Part shown: piece after piece, positions 36,419-45,174 of the stretch | Layout of the letters: each line of letters opens with the position of its first letter | Numbering within the stretch: the stretch's first letter is position 1 | The notes under the pieces: generated by a model | What the model was told of the DNA's origin: nothing | Seen by the model: only the letters and a program-made list of their open reading frames with translations | Databases searched by the model: none | Position numbers and translations under genes: made by a program | From: Ketobacter sp964016105 | GTDB lineage: Bacteria > Pseudomonadota > Gammaproteobacteria > Pseudomonadales > Ketobacteraceae | NCBI GenBank assembly: GCA_964016105.1 | Contig: CAXHEX010000002.1 | Location: forward strand, 186,001 to 250,000 | Direction: 5' to 3' | DNA length: 64,000 nt

Positions 36419-36537
36419 AGATGTACTCCAAATACAACGTGAGTTTGACTCGCTAGTCTAAACTGGAGTCAAAGGAAGAAACGCGGGGGATTATGCTCCG
36501 TTTTGAAACAATTTCAACGTTTATAATGTTAAAAAGT

Positions 36538-36565
36538 CTAAAAAAGGCGAAATTGCATTCGCCTA
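36538..36565 (-). terminator. Terminator at the end of the DUF4892-like gene
   Basis: Arms AGGCGAA (36545-36551) and TTCGCCT (36558-36564) are perfect and are followed on the minus strand by a T run. The stem overlaps the stop codon of the gene. Confidence 0.65.
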
Positions 36566-37447
36566 TTCACCAGCCCGAACAGATGTAGGTCTCCAGTTAG
36601 TATTCACTAACTCAATCCAGCAGCAGCTTTCCGCAGCCCTATTGGGGGCGAGATTACCCACATCGTGCATTTTCAGTTCATCGAGGCCGCCAGCAGCCAA
36701 GGCTTGGCCCATTGCTTCCAGCAGTCGACTCTTGTCAAGCGCCGCCCCTTGGGCCCCATGACGGTGTACCACCAAAACCTGGCCTGCTTCCAGTGAGTCT
36801 GTCATCCCTTCAAGCTTATTCACCAGCTCGTCCATACCCGCCTTCCAGTTGTCGGGATCCAGGTTAACCAAAACCACTCTCCCCTCCAGTCCCAGAGTTT
36901 GCTCCACGGGGATGCCCCCCTTGGATCCGCCACTGGGGGTTAATATCTCACGATACAAATACAAGCGCCGGTTCGGGCGCTCTATGAGGTAATACAGCTG
37001 GTATTGGTTCAGGGTTTTATGTTGAACCACCCAAAGCGTCTGAGTGCGGTCACTACCATAAAGGGTAGGTTGATTAAACATGGCGTTGGCCCAGGCAAAG
37101 CTTTCCCCACAATCACGACCGTAGCACTGAAAAACCATTTCATAAATGGGTGATTGAGCAAATTCAGCAACGGTATTTTTGGCTTCCAGACGAGTGATAT
37201 CGCCCTTTAGCTCCCAAACCGTGGATGAGAAATCGCCTCGCAGTTTCTGATATTTATCGGGCAGATCTCTGCCGGTAACCCGATCCTTTTTGATTCTCCC
37301 CATGGGCAAAATGTAGGAGTGATCGTTTATTTGCTTTTGATCCAGCCTATTTACAGACTCAAATAGTTGCTCAACTTCCGACCCAGCGGCCAGCCCCGCA
37401 AAAGTGAGAGACACTGCCAACGATATTAGAAAAAGTATTGACCTCAA
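36563..37447 (-). CDS. DUF4892 domain-containing secreted protein
   Basis: The frame is open from a TTG at 37501. A TTG at 37447 gives a cleaner signal peptide (RSILFLISLAVSLTFAGLAAG), so I chose it; both starts are weak. The mature protein is about 270 residues with mixed alpha/beta character and no membrane segment. It contains paired cysteines in CYGRDCGESFAWANAMF, which resembles the core of DUF4892 proteins of pseudomonads. A C-terminal HRHGAQGAALDKSRLLEAMGQALAAGGL stretch resembles OmpA-like helices, weakly. Its function is unknown; it probably acts in the periplasm or outer membrane. Confidence 0.72.
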   Translation of the reverse strand: MRSILFLISLAVSLTFAGLAAGSEVEQLFESVNRLDQKQINDHSYILPMGRIKKDRVTGRDLPDKYQKLRGDFSSTVWELKGDITRLEAKNTVAEFAQSPIYEMVFQCYGRDCGESFAWANAMFNQPTLYGSDRTQTLWVVQHKTLNQYQLYYLIERPNRRLYLYREILTPSGGSKGGIPVEQTLGLEGRVVLVNLDPDNWKAGMDELVNKLEGMTDSLEAGQVLVVHRHGAQGAALDKSRLLEAMGQALAAGGLDELKMHDVGNLAPNRAAESCCWIELVNTNWRPTSVRAGE

Positions 37448-37599
37448 ATTATGGGTACCCTTTTGTTTATTTTGATGCCGTTCCAATTGCCAACTTAGCA
37501 AAGGCCTTAAACCCTTTCAACAATGGCAAGTGGAGGGTCTCGAAACATGCTATATAACTTATACAATGTATTACAACACTCTTCGAAAAGGATTCAACC

Positions 37600-38427
37600 G
37601 TGGATCTATCTCAATCTAAGCGCGTACTGATAACGGGAGCGGCAAGTGGCTTGGGTAAAGCTCTGGCACAAACTTTCGTTAGCAACAACCATAAAGTCTG
37701 TATTGTGGACGTTAACGACGAGCGCGGTGAAGCCACCCTGGCTGAATTGCAACAATCTAACCCAAACTGTTTTTACCGTCATTGCGATGTGACCTCCAAA
37801 CAGCAAATTACGGACTGCGTGGATGCCTTAGTGGAACGCTGGAACGGGATCGACATTATTGTCAATAACGCAGGTGTGGCTTCTGGAGGCCCTTTCGATT
37901 GGCTCAGCGAAGATGATTGGAACTGGGTAATGGGGATTAATTTTTTCGGCGTTTTAAGCGGCTGCAAGGCAGCTGTTCCCCATATGAAAAAACAGGGCAA
38001 CGGACATCTAGTGAATGTGGCATCCATGGCTGGACTGCTAAATCCACCGGGCATGAGTAATTACAACGTATCGAAAGCAGCCGTTATCTCACTTTCTGAA
38101 ACCCTGGTCGCAGAACTTAAACCCTATGGCATTGGCGTGACCTGCCTCTGCCCATCTTTCTTCAAAACCAATTTAGGGGAGTCCATGCGTTCACCGGATA
38201 AGGCCACTTCAGACTCACTGGCAAAGCTCATGGAATCATCGGATGAACACAGCGCTGAAGATATTGCTAAATTGGTCTATGAAGCGGTTGAGAAAGAACA
38301 ATTCCTTCTAATGCCCCACACCGATGCCAGAGCAGCCTGGGAATACAAAAACCAGGACCTTGATGGCTTTATCCGCAAGCAAGATCGGATCGCACAACAC
38401 GTAAAATCGCGTTCGGAGAATAAATAA
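37600..38427 (+). CDS. Short-chain dehydrogenase/reductase (SDR)
   Basis: This 275-residue classical SDR has TGAASGLG (12-19) for NAD(P), NNAG (89-92) and the catalytic YNVSK with Tyr155 and Lys159. The start is GTG at 37600 with AAAGGA upstream. Substrate cannot be read from the sequence. It runs in the same direction as the ethylmalonyl-CoA genes, but a 259-base gap with its own repeats separates it from them, so joint transcription is uncertain. Confidence 0.92.
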   Translation: MDLSQSKRVLITGAASGLGKALAQTFVSNNHKVCIVDVNDERGEATLAELQQSNPNCFYRHCDVTSKQQITDCVDALVERWNGIDIIVNNAGVASGGPFDWLSEDDWNWVMGINFFGVLSGCKAAVPHMKKQGNGHLVNVASMAGLLNPPGMSNYNVSKAAVISLSETLVAELKPYGIGVTCLCPSFFKTNLGESMRSPDKATSDSLAKLMESSDEHSAEDIAKLVYEAVEKEQFLLMPHTDARAAWEYKNQDLDGFIRKQDRIAQHVKSRSENK

Positions 38428-38519
38428 CCAGACAGGACACTAGAATATTCTGCAACATCAGCCTCCGGTTACTAGTTGTGACTGGTCGTCCACTATATAC
38501 TCTAGGTTTTAAACTTCTT

Positions 38520-38543
38520 CGCGGCTAGAATATGCTCGCCGCG
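38520..38543. other. Inverted repeat CGCGGC...GCCGCG
   Basis: Arms at 38520-38525 and 38538-38543 are perfect, with a 12-base loop and no T run. It may be a protein-binding site or a weak RNA hairpin after the SDR gene. Confidence 0.35.
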
Positions 38544-38564
38544 GGACACACTCGTGAGTCACTA

Positions 38565-38588
38565 TAGAGTTCAAAATAGAGTTCAAAT
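38565..38588. repeat. Tandem 12-base repeat upstream of the ethylmalonyl-CoA genes
   Basis: TAGAGTTCAAAA (38565-38576) is followed directly by TAGAGTTCAAAT (38577-38588), 11 of 12 bases matching. It lies about 100 bases before the aldolase start, where a regulator could bind. Confidence 0.5.
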
Positions 38589-38629
38589 TCACAGGTTTTT
38601 CGTAACGAAATACTGCATCTAGAATGCAT

Positions 38630-38667
38630 CTACACTGCGCTGATATTACTACACTGCATTGATATAC
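38630..38667. repeat. Tandem 19-base repeat just before the aldolase gene
   Basis: Two adjacent units, 38630-38648 and 38649-38667, both start CTACACTGC and share about 15 of 19 bases, including TGATAT. They end 19 bases before the ATG and overlap the likely promoter/leader. Confidence 0.5.
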
Positions 38668-38686
38668 ATATACATAAGGGTATCCC

Positions 38687-40117
38687 ATGAAATTGACTTT
38701 AAATGACGCTGATACACAGGCTATCTTGAACCAGTTGGCTGAATCCAACCAGAAGCACAGCGGCCTTTATCCCGGGGATTCCTCAGATCGTCAGCAAGTG
38801 CATACTGTGTACGGAGGGGCTAATCTATTTAAAGCCGGTGCCGCACAAAAACTGGGTGGCCTAGCGGTTCGAGCATTGGAAACTTATGCCCCTGACTTTT
38901 GCGCGTTAGCAAAAATACTTGGGATGACCGGCTCCGAGTCTTTACCCAGCTCATCTACTGAAGCCAAGTCTTTAGGCGAAGCCGTTGCAGCGAACCCGGA
39001 AGCCATGAAGGAAACCAATCCGGCTGCCTGGTTGGCGTACACGGTTTACGATCGAATTCTGAAGAAACTACAAAACGAACCCATTGAAGATTCACGTATC
39101 GATTTTGAAGACGGTTATGGTAACAGGCCGGATGATGAAGAAGATGCCGATGCCGTACGCGCGGCTGAACAAGTGGCGCAAGGCATGGAAGAAGGCACCC
39201 TTCCTCCCTTTATTGGCATTCGTATTAAAACCTTCACCGAAGAATGTCGTCAGCGTTCTGTGCGTACTCTGGATCTGTTCCTCACTCGCCTGGCAGAACT
39301 TACCTCCGGCAAGCTACCCAATAACTTTGTTGTGACACTGCCAAAGGTTACTCATCCAAAACAGGTAGCCGCACTGGCGGATTTGTTGGATTTAATTGAG
39401 CCTAAGTGCGGTTACGAAGCCAACTCGATTAAGTTGGAAATCATGATTGAAACTACCCAGGCCATCATCGATGCCGATGGTTCCAATCAGGTTCGTCTAC
39501 TAGCAGCGGCAGCACGAGGCCGTTGTCGGTCTGCCATCTTCGGTACTTACGATTACACAGCCACCTGCAACATTACCGCAGCACACCAAACTCACACTCA
39601 CCCCGCCTGTGATTTTGCCCGTCATGTTTTGCAGGTTTCCACTGCGGCTACCGGGTTAACCATCAGTGATGGTGCCACCACAGTGATGCCCATCGGCCCC
39701 CACAAAGGTGAACTCACCACCCAACAGATCCTGGAAAACAGTGCCGTGGTGCATTCTGCCTGGAAACTGCATTACGACAATATCCAGCATTCATTGGCAC
39801 ACGCATATTATCAAGGCTGGGATCTCAACCCTGCGCAATTGCCTATTCGTTACGCCGCTGTATACAGCTTCTTTTTGGAAGGTTTGCCGGACGCCTCCAA
39901 GCGCCTTGAAGCTTTTATTAATAAAGCGGCCCAGGCCACATTGGTGGGCAATACCTTCGACGATGCTGCCACTGGCCAAGGCCTTTTGAACTTCTTCTTG
40001 CGTGGTATTGCCTGCGGTGCCATAACGGAAGAGGAAGCCGTTGCCACAGGAATCACCATGGACGAACTGCGCTCTCGATCTTTCGTACATATTGTTTCCA
40101 ATAGAGCCAACGGCTGA
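38687..40117 (+). CDS. HpcH/HpaI-fold aldolase (DUF6986-like), candidate beta-methylmalyl-CoA lyase
   Basis: This 476-residue protein is much longer than Mcl1-type lyases (about 320 residues). It keeps features of the HpcH/HpaI/citrate lyase TIM barrel: DFEDGYG (139-145), GIRIKTF (177-183), a metal-ligand-like EIMIETTQA (251-259) and FGTYDYTA (285-292). I relate it to the DUF6986 group; that is recall, not a search. It is the first gene before Mcd, mesaconyl-CoA hydratase and Ecm. The missing pathway step there is cleavage of beta-methylmalyl-CoA to glyoxylate and propionyl-CoA, so this is the natural candidate. It could instead be a malate-synthase-like or unrelated aldolase. AAGGG precedes the ATG. 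A hairpin at 40146 separates it from mcd. Confidence 0.75.
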   Translation: MKLTLNDADTQAILNQLAESNQKHSGLYPGDSSDRQQVHTVYGGANLFKAGAAQKLGGLAVRALETYAPDFCALAKILGMTGSESLPSSSTEAKSLGEAVAANPEAMKETNPAAWLAYTVYDRILKKLQNEPIEDSRIDFEDGYGNRPDDEEDADAVRAAEQVAQGMEEGTLPPFIGIRIKTFTEECRQRSVRTLDLFLTRLAELTSGKLPNNFVVTLPKVTHPKQVAALADLLDLIEPKCGYEANSIKLEIMIETTQAIIDADGSNQVRLLAAAARGRCRSAIFGTYDYTATCNITAAHQTHTHPACDFARHVLQVSTAATGLTISDGATTVMPIGPHKGELTTQQILENSAVVHSAWKLHYDNIQHSLAHAYYQGWDLNPAQLPIRYAAVYSFFLEGLPDASKRLEAFINKAAQATLVGNTFDDAATGQGLLNFFLRGIACGAITEEEAVATGITMDELRSRSFVHIVSNRANG

Positions 40118-40144
40118 TTCAATATCGCCAATTTAATTTATGAC

Positions 40145-40176
40145 GCGGCAGATCAGTTAGTCTGCCGTTTGTTTTA
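40145..40176 (+). terminator. Terminator-like hairpin between aldolase and mcd
   Basis: Arms CGGCAGA (40146-40152) and TCTGCCG (40161-40167) are perfect and are followed by TTTGTTTT. The stem is short, so it may only partly stop transcription and lower downstream expression, or it may split the unit in two. Confidence 0.6.
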
Positions 40177-40213
40177 GTCATGCTTTACCCTATCTATCGC
40201 AAGGGAGAATTCA

Positions 40214-41887
40214 ATGTCTTCAGTAATTGAACAAGCTAACACCCTGATCACTCAAGCCCAGGCCACGCTCGACGCTGTGCTGAGCCACCTGAAAGCAATC
40301 AGTCTAGATGGCGATAGGGTTTCCGGAAGCAAGTTGGATGAAAGCCAGTTGGCCTGTTATGAAGTGGCCTACGGCGAAGCGGAATTAACCGCAGCCAAAG
40401 TCATGCTGGAATACAGCCAGCAGGTGAAAGAAGCCAAAGGCGGTGACGCAGAACTGCGTATGGAAGAGCGCTTAGCACTGCAATACTGCGCGGAAGCGCT
40501 ACAGAACTGCCGTAGTCGTTTTAACACCCGACGCTCGGACTTTGGACTGAGCCGCGAGCAACTACTGGCAGGCGTAGACTCAGACGAAGTGGACGGGTTT
40601 ATTAACGAGTACCTGTCCACCGCCAGTATGGAAGCCATAGGCAAAGCAGTACTAGCGGCCGACGGTTTTACCGGCGAGTATATGCTGGATTCTGAAAAAG
40701 AAATGATGCGGGACCAGTTTTCGTCGTTCGCCTCCGAAGTGGTTATGCCACTGGCGGAACACATTCATACCAAAGATCTGGATATCCCCGACGAAATCAT
40801 AAAACCCCTGGTGGAATTGGGTTGCTTCGGACTTTCCATTCCCATGCAATACGGTGGTATTCAACCGGACGACAGCGAAGACAACCTGGGCATGATCGTG
40901 GTGACGGAAGAACTCTCCCGTGGTTCACTGGGTGCGGCAGGCAGCTTGATTACCCGCCCGGAAATCATGGCGCGGGCTTTGTTAAAAGGCGGCACTGAAG
41001 AACAGAAACAATACTGGCTGCCTAAATTGGCCCAGGCAGAACCACTAAACGCGGTTGCGGTTACCGAACCCAACTTCGGTTCCGACGTGGCATCCATGAA
41101 GCTTAAAGCCACTCAAACCGAAGGCGGTTGGTTGCTTAACGGTGAAAAAACTTGGTGTACCTTTGCTGGTAAAGCGGGCGTGCTGTTAACCCTGGCGCGC
41201 ACCAACCCCGATCCTAAATCAGGCCACAAAGGGCTGACCATGTTCCTGGTGGAAAAACCCAGCACCCCAGGCCATGAATTCAACCACACTCAAGCGGAAG
41301 GTGGCACTCTAACCGGTAAGGCCATACCCACCATTGGTTATCGCGGCATGCATTCCTTTACGGTATTTTACGATAATTACTTTGTGCCGGACTCCCACGT
41401 ACTGGGTGGCAGCGAAGGCATCGGAAAAGGATTCTACTACACCATGGCAGGCTTTGCCGGTGGCCGAATCCAAACCGCAGCCCGAGCAACCGGTGTAATG
41501 CAAGCGGCATTTGAGAAAGCCATGGCTTACGCACAGGAGCGAGTGGTATTTGGCAAACCCATTGCCGATTATCAGCTGACTCTGGTTAAGCTGGCGCGCA
41601 TGGCCATGTTGTTGTCCGTATCCAGGCAGTTCACTTATCACGTGGCCAGATTAATGGACGAAGGCAAAGGTCAAATGGAAGCCAGTCTGGTGAAGCTTTA
41701 TTCCTGTAAGTCATCGGAGTGGCTGTGCCGAGAAGCCATGCAAATCCATGGCGGCATGGGTTACGCGGAAGAAACTTCCGTAAGCCGTTACTTTATAGAC
41801 TCCCGTGTACTGTCTATTTTCGAAGGTGCGGAAGAAACGTTGGCCCTTAAAGTTATCGCGAAGGCTCTAGTAGACGCGGCCAAATAA
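40214..41887 (+). CDS. mcd: (2S)-methylsuccinyl-CoA dehydrogenase
   Basis: This 557-residue acyl-CoA dehydrogenase has an N-terminal extension of about 150 residues, as known for Mcd (R. sphaeroides Mcd is about this long). The ordinary ACAD core follows. FAD-contact segments AVTEPNFGSDVASM and WCTFAGKAGVLL are visible. The C-terminal QIHGGMGYAEE and SIFEGAEE carry the probable catalytic Glu537. Mcd oxidises (2S)-methylsuccinyl-CoA to mesaconyl-CoA. The adjoining hydratase and ethylmalonyl-CoA mutase make this reading firm. AAGGGAG precedes the ATG. Confidence 0.9.
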   Translation: MSSVIEQANTLITQAQATLDAVLSHLKAISLDGDRVSGSKLDESQLACYEVAYGEAELTAAKVMLEYSQQVKEAKGGDAELRMEERLALQYCAEALQNCRSRFNTRRSDFGLSREQLLAGVDSDEVDGFINEYLSTASMEAIGKAVLAADGFTGEYMLDSEKEMMRDQFSSFASEVVMPLAEHIHTKDLDIPDEIIKPLVELGCFGLSIPMQYGGIQPDDSEDNLGMIVVTEELSRGSLGAAGSLITRPEIMARALLKGGTEEQKQYWLPKLAQAEPLNAVAVTEPNFGSDVASMKLKATQTEGGWLLNGEKTWCTFAGKAGVLLTLARTNPDPKSGHKGLTMFLVEKPSTPGHEFNHTQAEGGTLTGKAIPTIGYRGMHSFTVFYDNYFVPDSHVLGGSEGIGKGFYYTMAGFAGGRIQTAARATGVMQAAFEKAMAYAQERVVFGKPIADYQLTLVKLARMAMLLSVSRQFTYHVARLMDEGKGQMEASLVKLYSCKSSEWLCREAMQIHGGMGYAEETSVSRYFIDSRVLSIFEGAEETLALKVIAKALVDAAK

Positions 41888-41915
41888 CGCGGTTGAGGCA
41901 TATAAGGAGAACACC

Positions 41916-43100
41916 ATGACCATTGAATTCGACGCCCAACAAGAACTTGCTCCGGATTTGGAAGTAACGTTGGATAGTGTGCGCCATCCTCACTACGGCC
42001 GTTATCTGGAAGAGTACGTGCCCGGCCAGCTGTTTGTGCACCCACGGGGGTTTACCTTCAGCCGCTCCAATATCGATTTCTTTTCCCGCACCTACATGCA
42101 GTGCAACCCGCTGTACTTGGATTTGGAATACGCTAAATGTCATGGCTATGAAAATACTCCCGCCTCACCTCAAATGGTGTTTAACGTGGTATTGTCATTG
42201 GGTGTTCAAAACGATTCAGAAAAGGTCATTGCCAACCTGGGCTACTACAATGCACAGTTTCTATGCCCGGTGTATCCTGGCGACACCGTAAGAGCCATGA
42301 CCATGGTGGTGGATCGCAAAGAAAGGGGCCCGGAAAAACCGGGAATCGTCACCATTCGTACTTTGGGTGTGAATCAGAACGATCAGGTTGTACTGCAGTA
42401 TGAGCGCAAACTGATGGTGGCCTACCGCGGTGATCGCATGCCCACCACTCCCCTATCCCAGGATACCTTGCCGGAATTTCCCTGGCAGGAAAGCCCTCAG
42501 GTAAGTTTGCCGGAAAGCATGGCCACCAGCCTGCGCCACGTACCGAAAACCGTCACCGGCTGGAACACCTACGCAGAGGATTTTCAGGCGGGCGACATCA
42601 TCGTTCACAATAACGGTCGCACTATTAGTGAAGAGCATTTTGCACTTACCTATCAGGTAGGCAACACCCATCCACTGCACTACGACAAAGTGTTCAGCCA
42701 AAGCCTCAGTGGCCCCATGAGCGGAAACCCCATTGTCTACGGTGGCCTGGTATACGCTTGGTTAGAAGGATTAGCCAGCCGCGACCTGAGCGAGAATGCG
42801 CTATGGGAGTTGGGCTTCACCGAGGGCTACCATACCCAGCCCGCCTTTGCTGGTGACACAGTAGCCGCGCTCTCACGAATACTAAAAGTTGAAGATGCTC
42901 CCGGTGAATATGGCGAACTGGCCAGTGTGGTGAGCCTGCAATTTATTGGTGTAAAGAACATCACATCCAGCGCCGCATTGGAGCAATACGGCAGCGATCT
43001 TTTCATCAAGGAAAACAACAAAAAGTCGTTGGGCAAAGACAAGATCAAAGACAAAATTTTTGAGATTGAACGCCGTCTGTTAATCAAAAAACGCAGTTAA
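41916..43100 (+). CDS. mch: Mesaconyl-CoA hydratase (MaoC-type double hotdog)
   Basis: This 394-residue protein contains two MaoC-like hotdog halves. The first includes FSRSNIDFFSRTYMQCNPLYLDLEYA and the second TISEEHFALTYQVGNTHPLHYDKVF, each with the D/H-type hydratase pattern. Mesaconyl-CoA hydratase adds water to give beta-methylmalyl-CoA. Length is somewhat above the roughly 350 residues I recall for alphaproteobacterial Mch. AAGGAG lies upstream. It starts 28 bases after mcd and ends 20 bases before ecm. Confidence 0.88.
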   Translation: MTIEFDAQQELAPDLEVTLDSVRHPHYGRYLEEYVPGQLFVHPRGFTFSRSNIDFFSRTYMQCNPLYLDLEYAKCHGYENTPASPQMVFNVVLSLGVQNDSEKVIANLGYYNAQFLCPVYPGDTVRAMTMVVDRKERGPEKPGIVTIRTLGVNQNDQVVLQYERKLMVAYRGDRMPTTPLSQDTLPEFPWQESPQVSLPESMATSLRHVPKTVTGWNTYAEDFQAGDIIVHNNGRTISEEHFALTYQVGNTHPLHYDKVFSQSLSGPMSGNPIVYGGLVYAWLEGLASRDLSENALWELGFTEGYHTQPAFAGDTVAALSRILKVEDAPGEYGELASVVSLQFIGVKNITSSAALEQYGSDLFIKENNKKSLGKDKIKDKIFEIERRLLIKKRS

Positions 43101-43120
43101 CTTTTGAACGAGTAAACACT

Positions 43121-45136
43121 ATGAGCGAATCCAAGCCCCACATTATTACTGACAAGGACGGAAAACCCACCCAGGATCGGCCCTGGATTTTCCGTACCTA
43201 CGCCGGACACACCAATGTGCGCGCCTCCAATGAACTTTACCGCAGTAACCTGGCAAAGGGTCAAACCGGATTAAGTATCGCTTTTGATCTGGCTACCCAG
43301 TGTGGCTATAGCTCCGATGAAGACATCGCTCGCCCCGAAATCGGTAAAGTGGGTGTTCCCATTAACACCCTGGATGATTTCGCCATCTTGTTTGATCAAA
43401 TTGAAATGGATGAGATCAACACGTCCATGACCATCAATGGCACCTCCATGTGGTTGCTGTCGTTGTACATTGCCCTGGCAGAAGAAAGGGGCATCGATAT
43501 TGCTAAGCTTCAGGGCACCACTCAGAACGATTTGATTAAAGAGTTTTTGGCCCGTGGTACCTATGTATTCCCCCCCGACGAGTCCATAAAGTTGATCGTC
43601 GACATGTACGAATACTGTTTGCTGAATATTCCCAAGTGGAACCCTTCCAACGTTTGCTCCTATCACCTGCAGGAAGCCGGTGCCACTCCGGTACAGGAAC
43701 TGGCCTATTCTTTGGTGACCGCCATTACCGTGTTGGACGCCATCAAAGCACGGGACTGTTTTTCTGAAGAAGAATTCGAACGCTGTGTTGGCCGGGTCTC
43801 CTTCTTTGTGAATGCGGGCATGCGATTCGTGGAAGAAATGTGCAAGATGCGCGCATTCACAGAACTGTGGGATGAAATCTGCCAACAGCGCTACAAGGTA
43901 ACCAACCCCAAATTCCGCCGCTTCCGCTATGGCGTGCAGGTTAACTCCCTTGGCCTTACGGAAGAACAGCCGGAAAATAACGCCTGGCGTATATTGATCG
44001 AAACCCTTGGAGTAACTCTATCTCGCAATGCCCGCTGCAGAGCTCTACAACTGCCTGCCTGGAACGAAGCGCTGTCCCTGCCTCGCCCCTGGGATCAACA
44101 GTGGTCACTGCGTCTACAGCAGATTCTGGCTTATGAAACCGATCTACTTGAGTACCCGGACCTGTTTGATGGTTCCCCTGTGGTGCAGTCAAAAGTCGAC
44201 GAGCTTAAAGCACAGGCGCGCCAGGAAATCGATAAAATCCTCGATGCCGGCGGTGGCGTAGAAGCCATCAAGAACGGCTATATGAAATCCCAATTGGTGA
44301 TCTCCCAAGCCGAACGCATGGCAAAGATCAACACCGGTGAACAGGTGGTGGTGGGTAAAAACCGCTGGGCTGAAGGTATTGCCTCTCCCCTGCTTTCCGC
44401 TGCCGATGGCGGTGTGTTTAAAGTGGACCCGGAGTCCGCTGCGGAAACTCTGGAAGCTTTACAAACCACCAAAGCCAACCGTGATGAAGACAAAGCCCAA
44501 GCCTGTTTGAATCAACTGCGTGAGGACGCCAAGGCCGGTAAAAACCTAATGCAAGCTTCCATTGCCTGTGCCCATGCCAGGGTCTCCACCGGCGAATGGG
44601 CAGCCGTATTGCGAGAAGCCTACGGTGAGTATCGCCCCCCAACCGGTGTGGAAGGCCAAACCTTGAGTTTGGAAAACGACAAGCTTGCTGAAGTGCGCGC
44701 CAAAGTAGATTCATTTATTCAGCAGTTTGGCCATCGACCACGGATCGTGGTGGGCAAGCCGGGCCTTGATGGCCACTCCAATGGTGCAGAAATGATTTCC
44801 GTTGCCGCAAAGCACGCTGGCTTTGACGTGATTTATTTTGGTATTCGTCTTAGCGCTGTGGACATCGTGCAATCCGCCATTGAAGAAGATGTGGATGTGA
44901 TTGGTATTTCCCTACTGTCAGGGTCCCATAACGAAATCATTGACCAGCTTATGTCTGAGCTGGACAAAGAAAGCGCCAAGGACTCCATCCCTGTGGTGTT
45001 GGGTGGCATCATCCCTCAATACGATATTGACTCCCTCAAAGAAAAAGGAATCAAACAGGTTTATACGCCCAAGGATTACGACTTGATGGATATCATGAAC
45101 AGCATCATGGACGTGGTTTTGGCATCCAAAGCCTAG
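43121..45136 (+). CDS. ecm: Ethylmalonyl-CoA mutase
   Basis: This 671-residue coenzyme B12 enzyme isomerises ethylmalonyl-CoA to methylsuccinyl-CoA. The single chain has a TIM-barrel domain starting RPWIFRTYAGH (20-30) and a C-terminal B12 domain with GKPGLDGHSNGAEM. The lower axial His552 sits in the DxHxxG motif. The NVCSYHLQEAGATP and RFRYGVQVNSLGLTE stretches and the size match MeaA/Ecm rather than methylmalonyl-CoA mutase. The loop FDLATQCGYSSDED (55-68) departs from the usual FDLPTQTGYDSDH, which is odd for this family. A MeaB GTPase follows. Confidence 0.92.
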   Translation: MSESKPHIITDKDGKPTQDRPWIFRTYAGHTNVRASNELYRSNLAKGQTGLSIAFDLATQCGYSSDEDIARPEIGKVGVPINTLDDFAILFDQIEMDEINTSMTINGTSMWLLSLYIALAEERGIDIAKLQGTTQNDLIKEFLARGTYVFPPDESIKLIVDMYEYCLLNIPKWNPSNVCSYHLQEAGATPVQELAYSLVTAITVLDAIKARDCFSEEEFERCVGRVSFFVNAGMRFVEEMCKMRAFTELWDEICQQRYKVTNPKFRRFRYGVQVNSLGLTEEQPENNAWRILIETLGVTLSRNARCRALQLPAWNEALSLPRPWDQQWSLRLQQILAYETDLLEYPDLFDGSPVVQSKVDELKAQARQEIDKILDAGGGVEAIKNGYMKSQLVISQAERMAKINTGEQVVVGKNRWAEGIASPLLSAADGGVFKVDPESAAETLEALQTTKANRDEDKAQACLNQLREDAKAGKNLMQASIACAHARVSTGEWAAVLREAYGEYRPPTGVEGQTLSLENDKLAEVRAKVDSFIQQFGHRPRIVVGKPGLDGHSNGAEMISVAAKHAGFDVIYFGIRLSAVDIVQSAIEEDVDVIGISLLSGSHNEIIDQLMSELDKESAKDSIPVVLGGIIPQYDIDSLKEKGIKQVYTPKDYDLMDIMNSIMDVVLASKA

Positions 45137-45174
45137 TTATGTATTAGGCATGTATTTGGCAACTGTATAGCCTC

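Noticed and set aside
43271..43885. 204-residue minus-strand frame inside ecm
   Set aside because: It mirrors conserved ecm codons and has no recognisable domain.
43121..45136. Methylmalonyl-CoA mutase as the product
   Set aside because: Single chain of 671 residues with MeaA/Ecm-type sequence and pathway neighbours fits ethylmalonyl-CoA mutase better.
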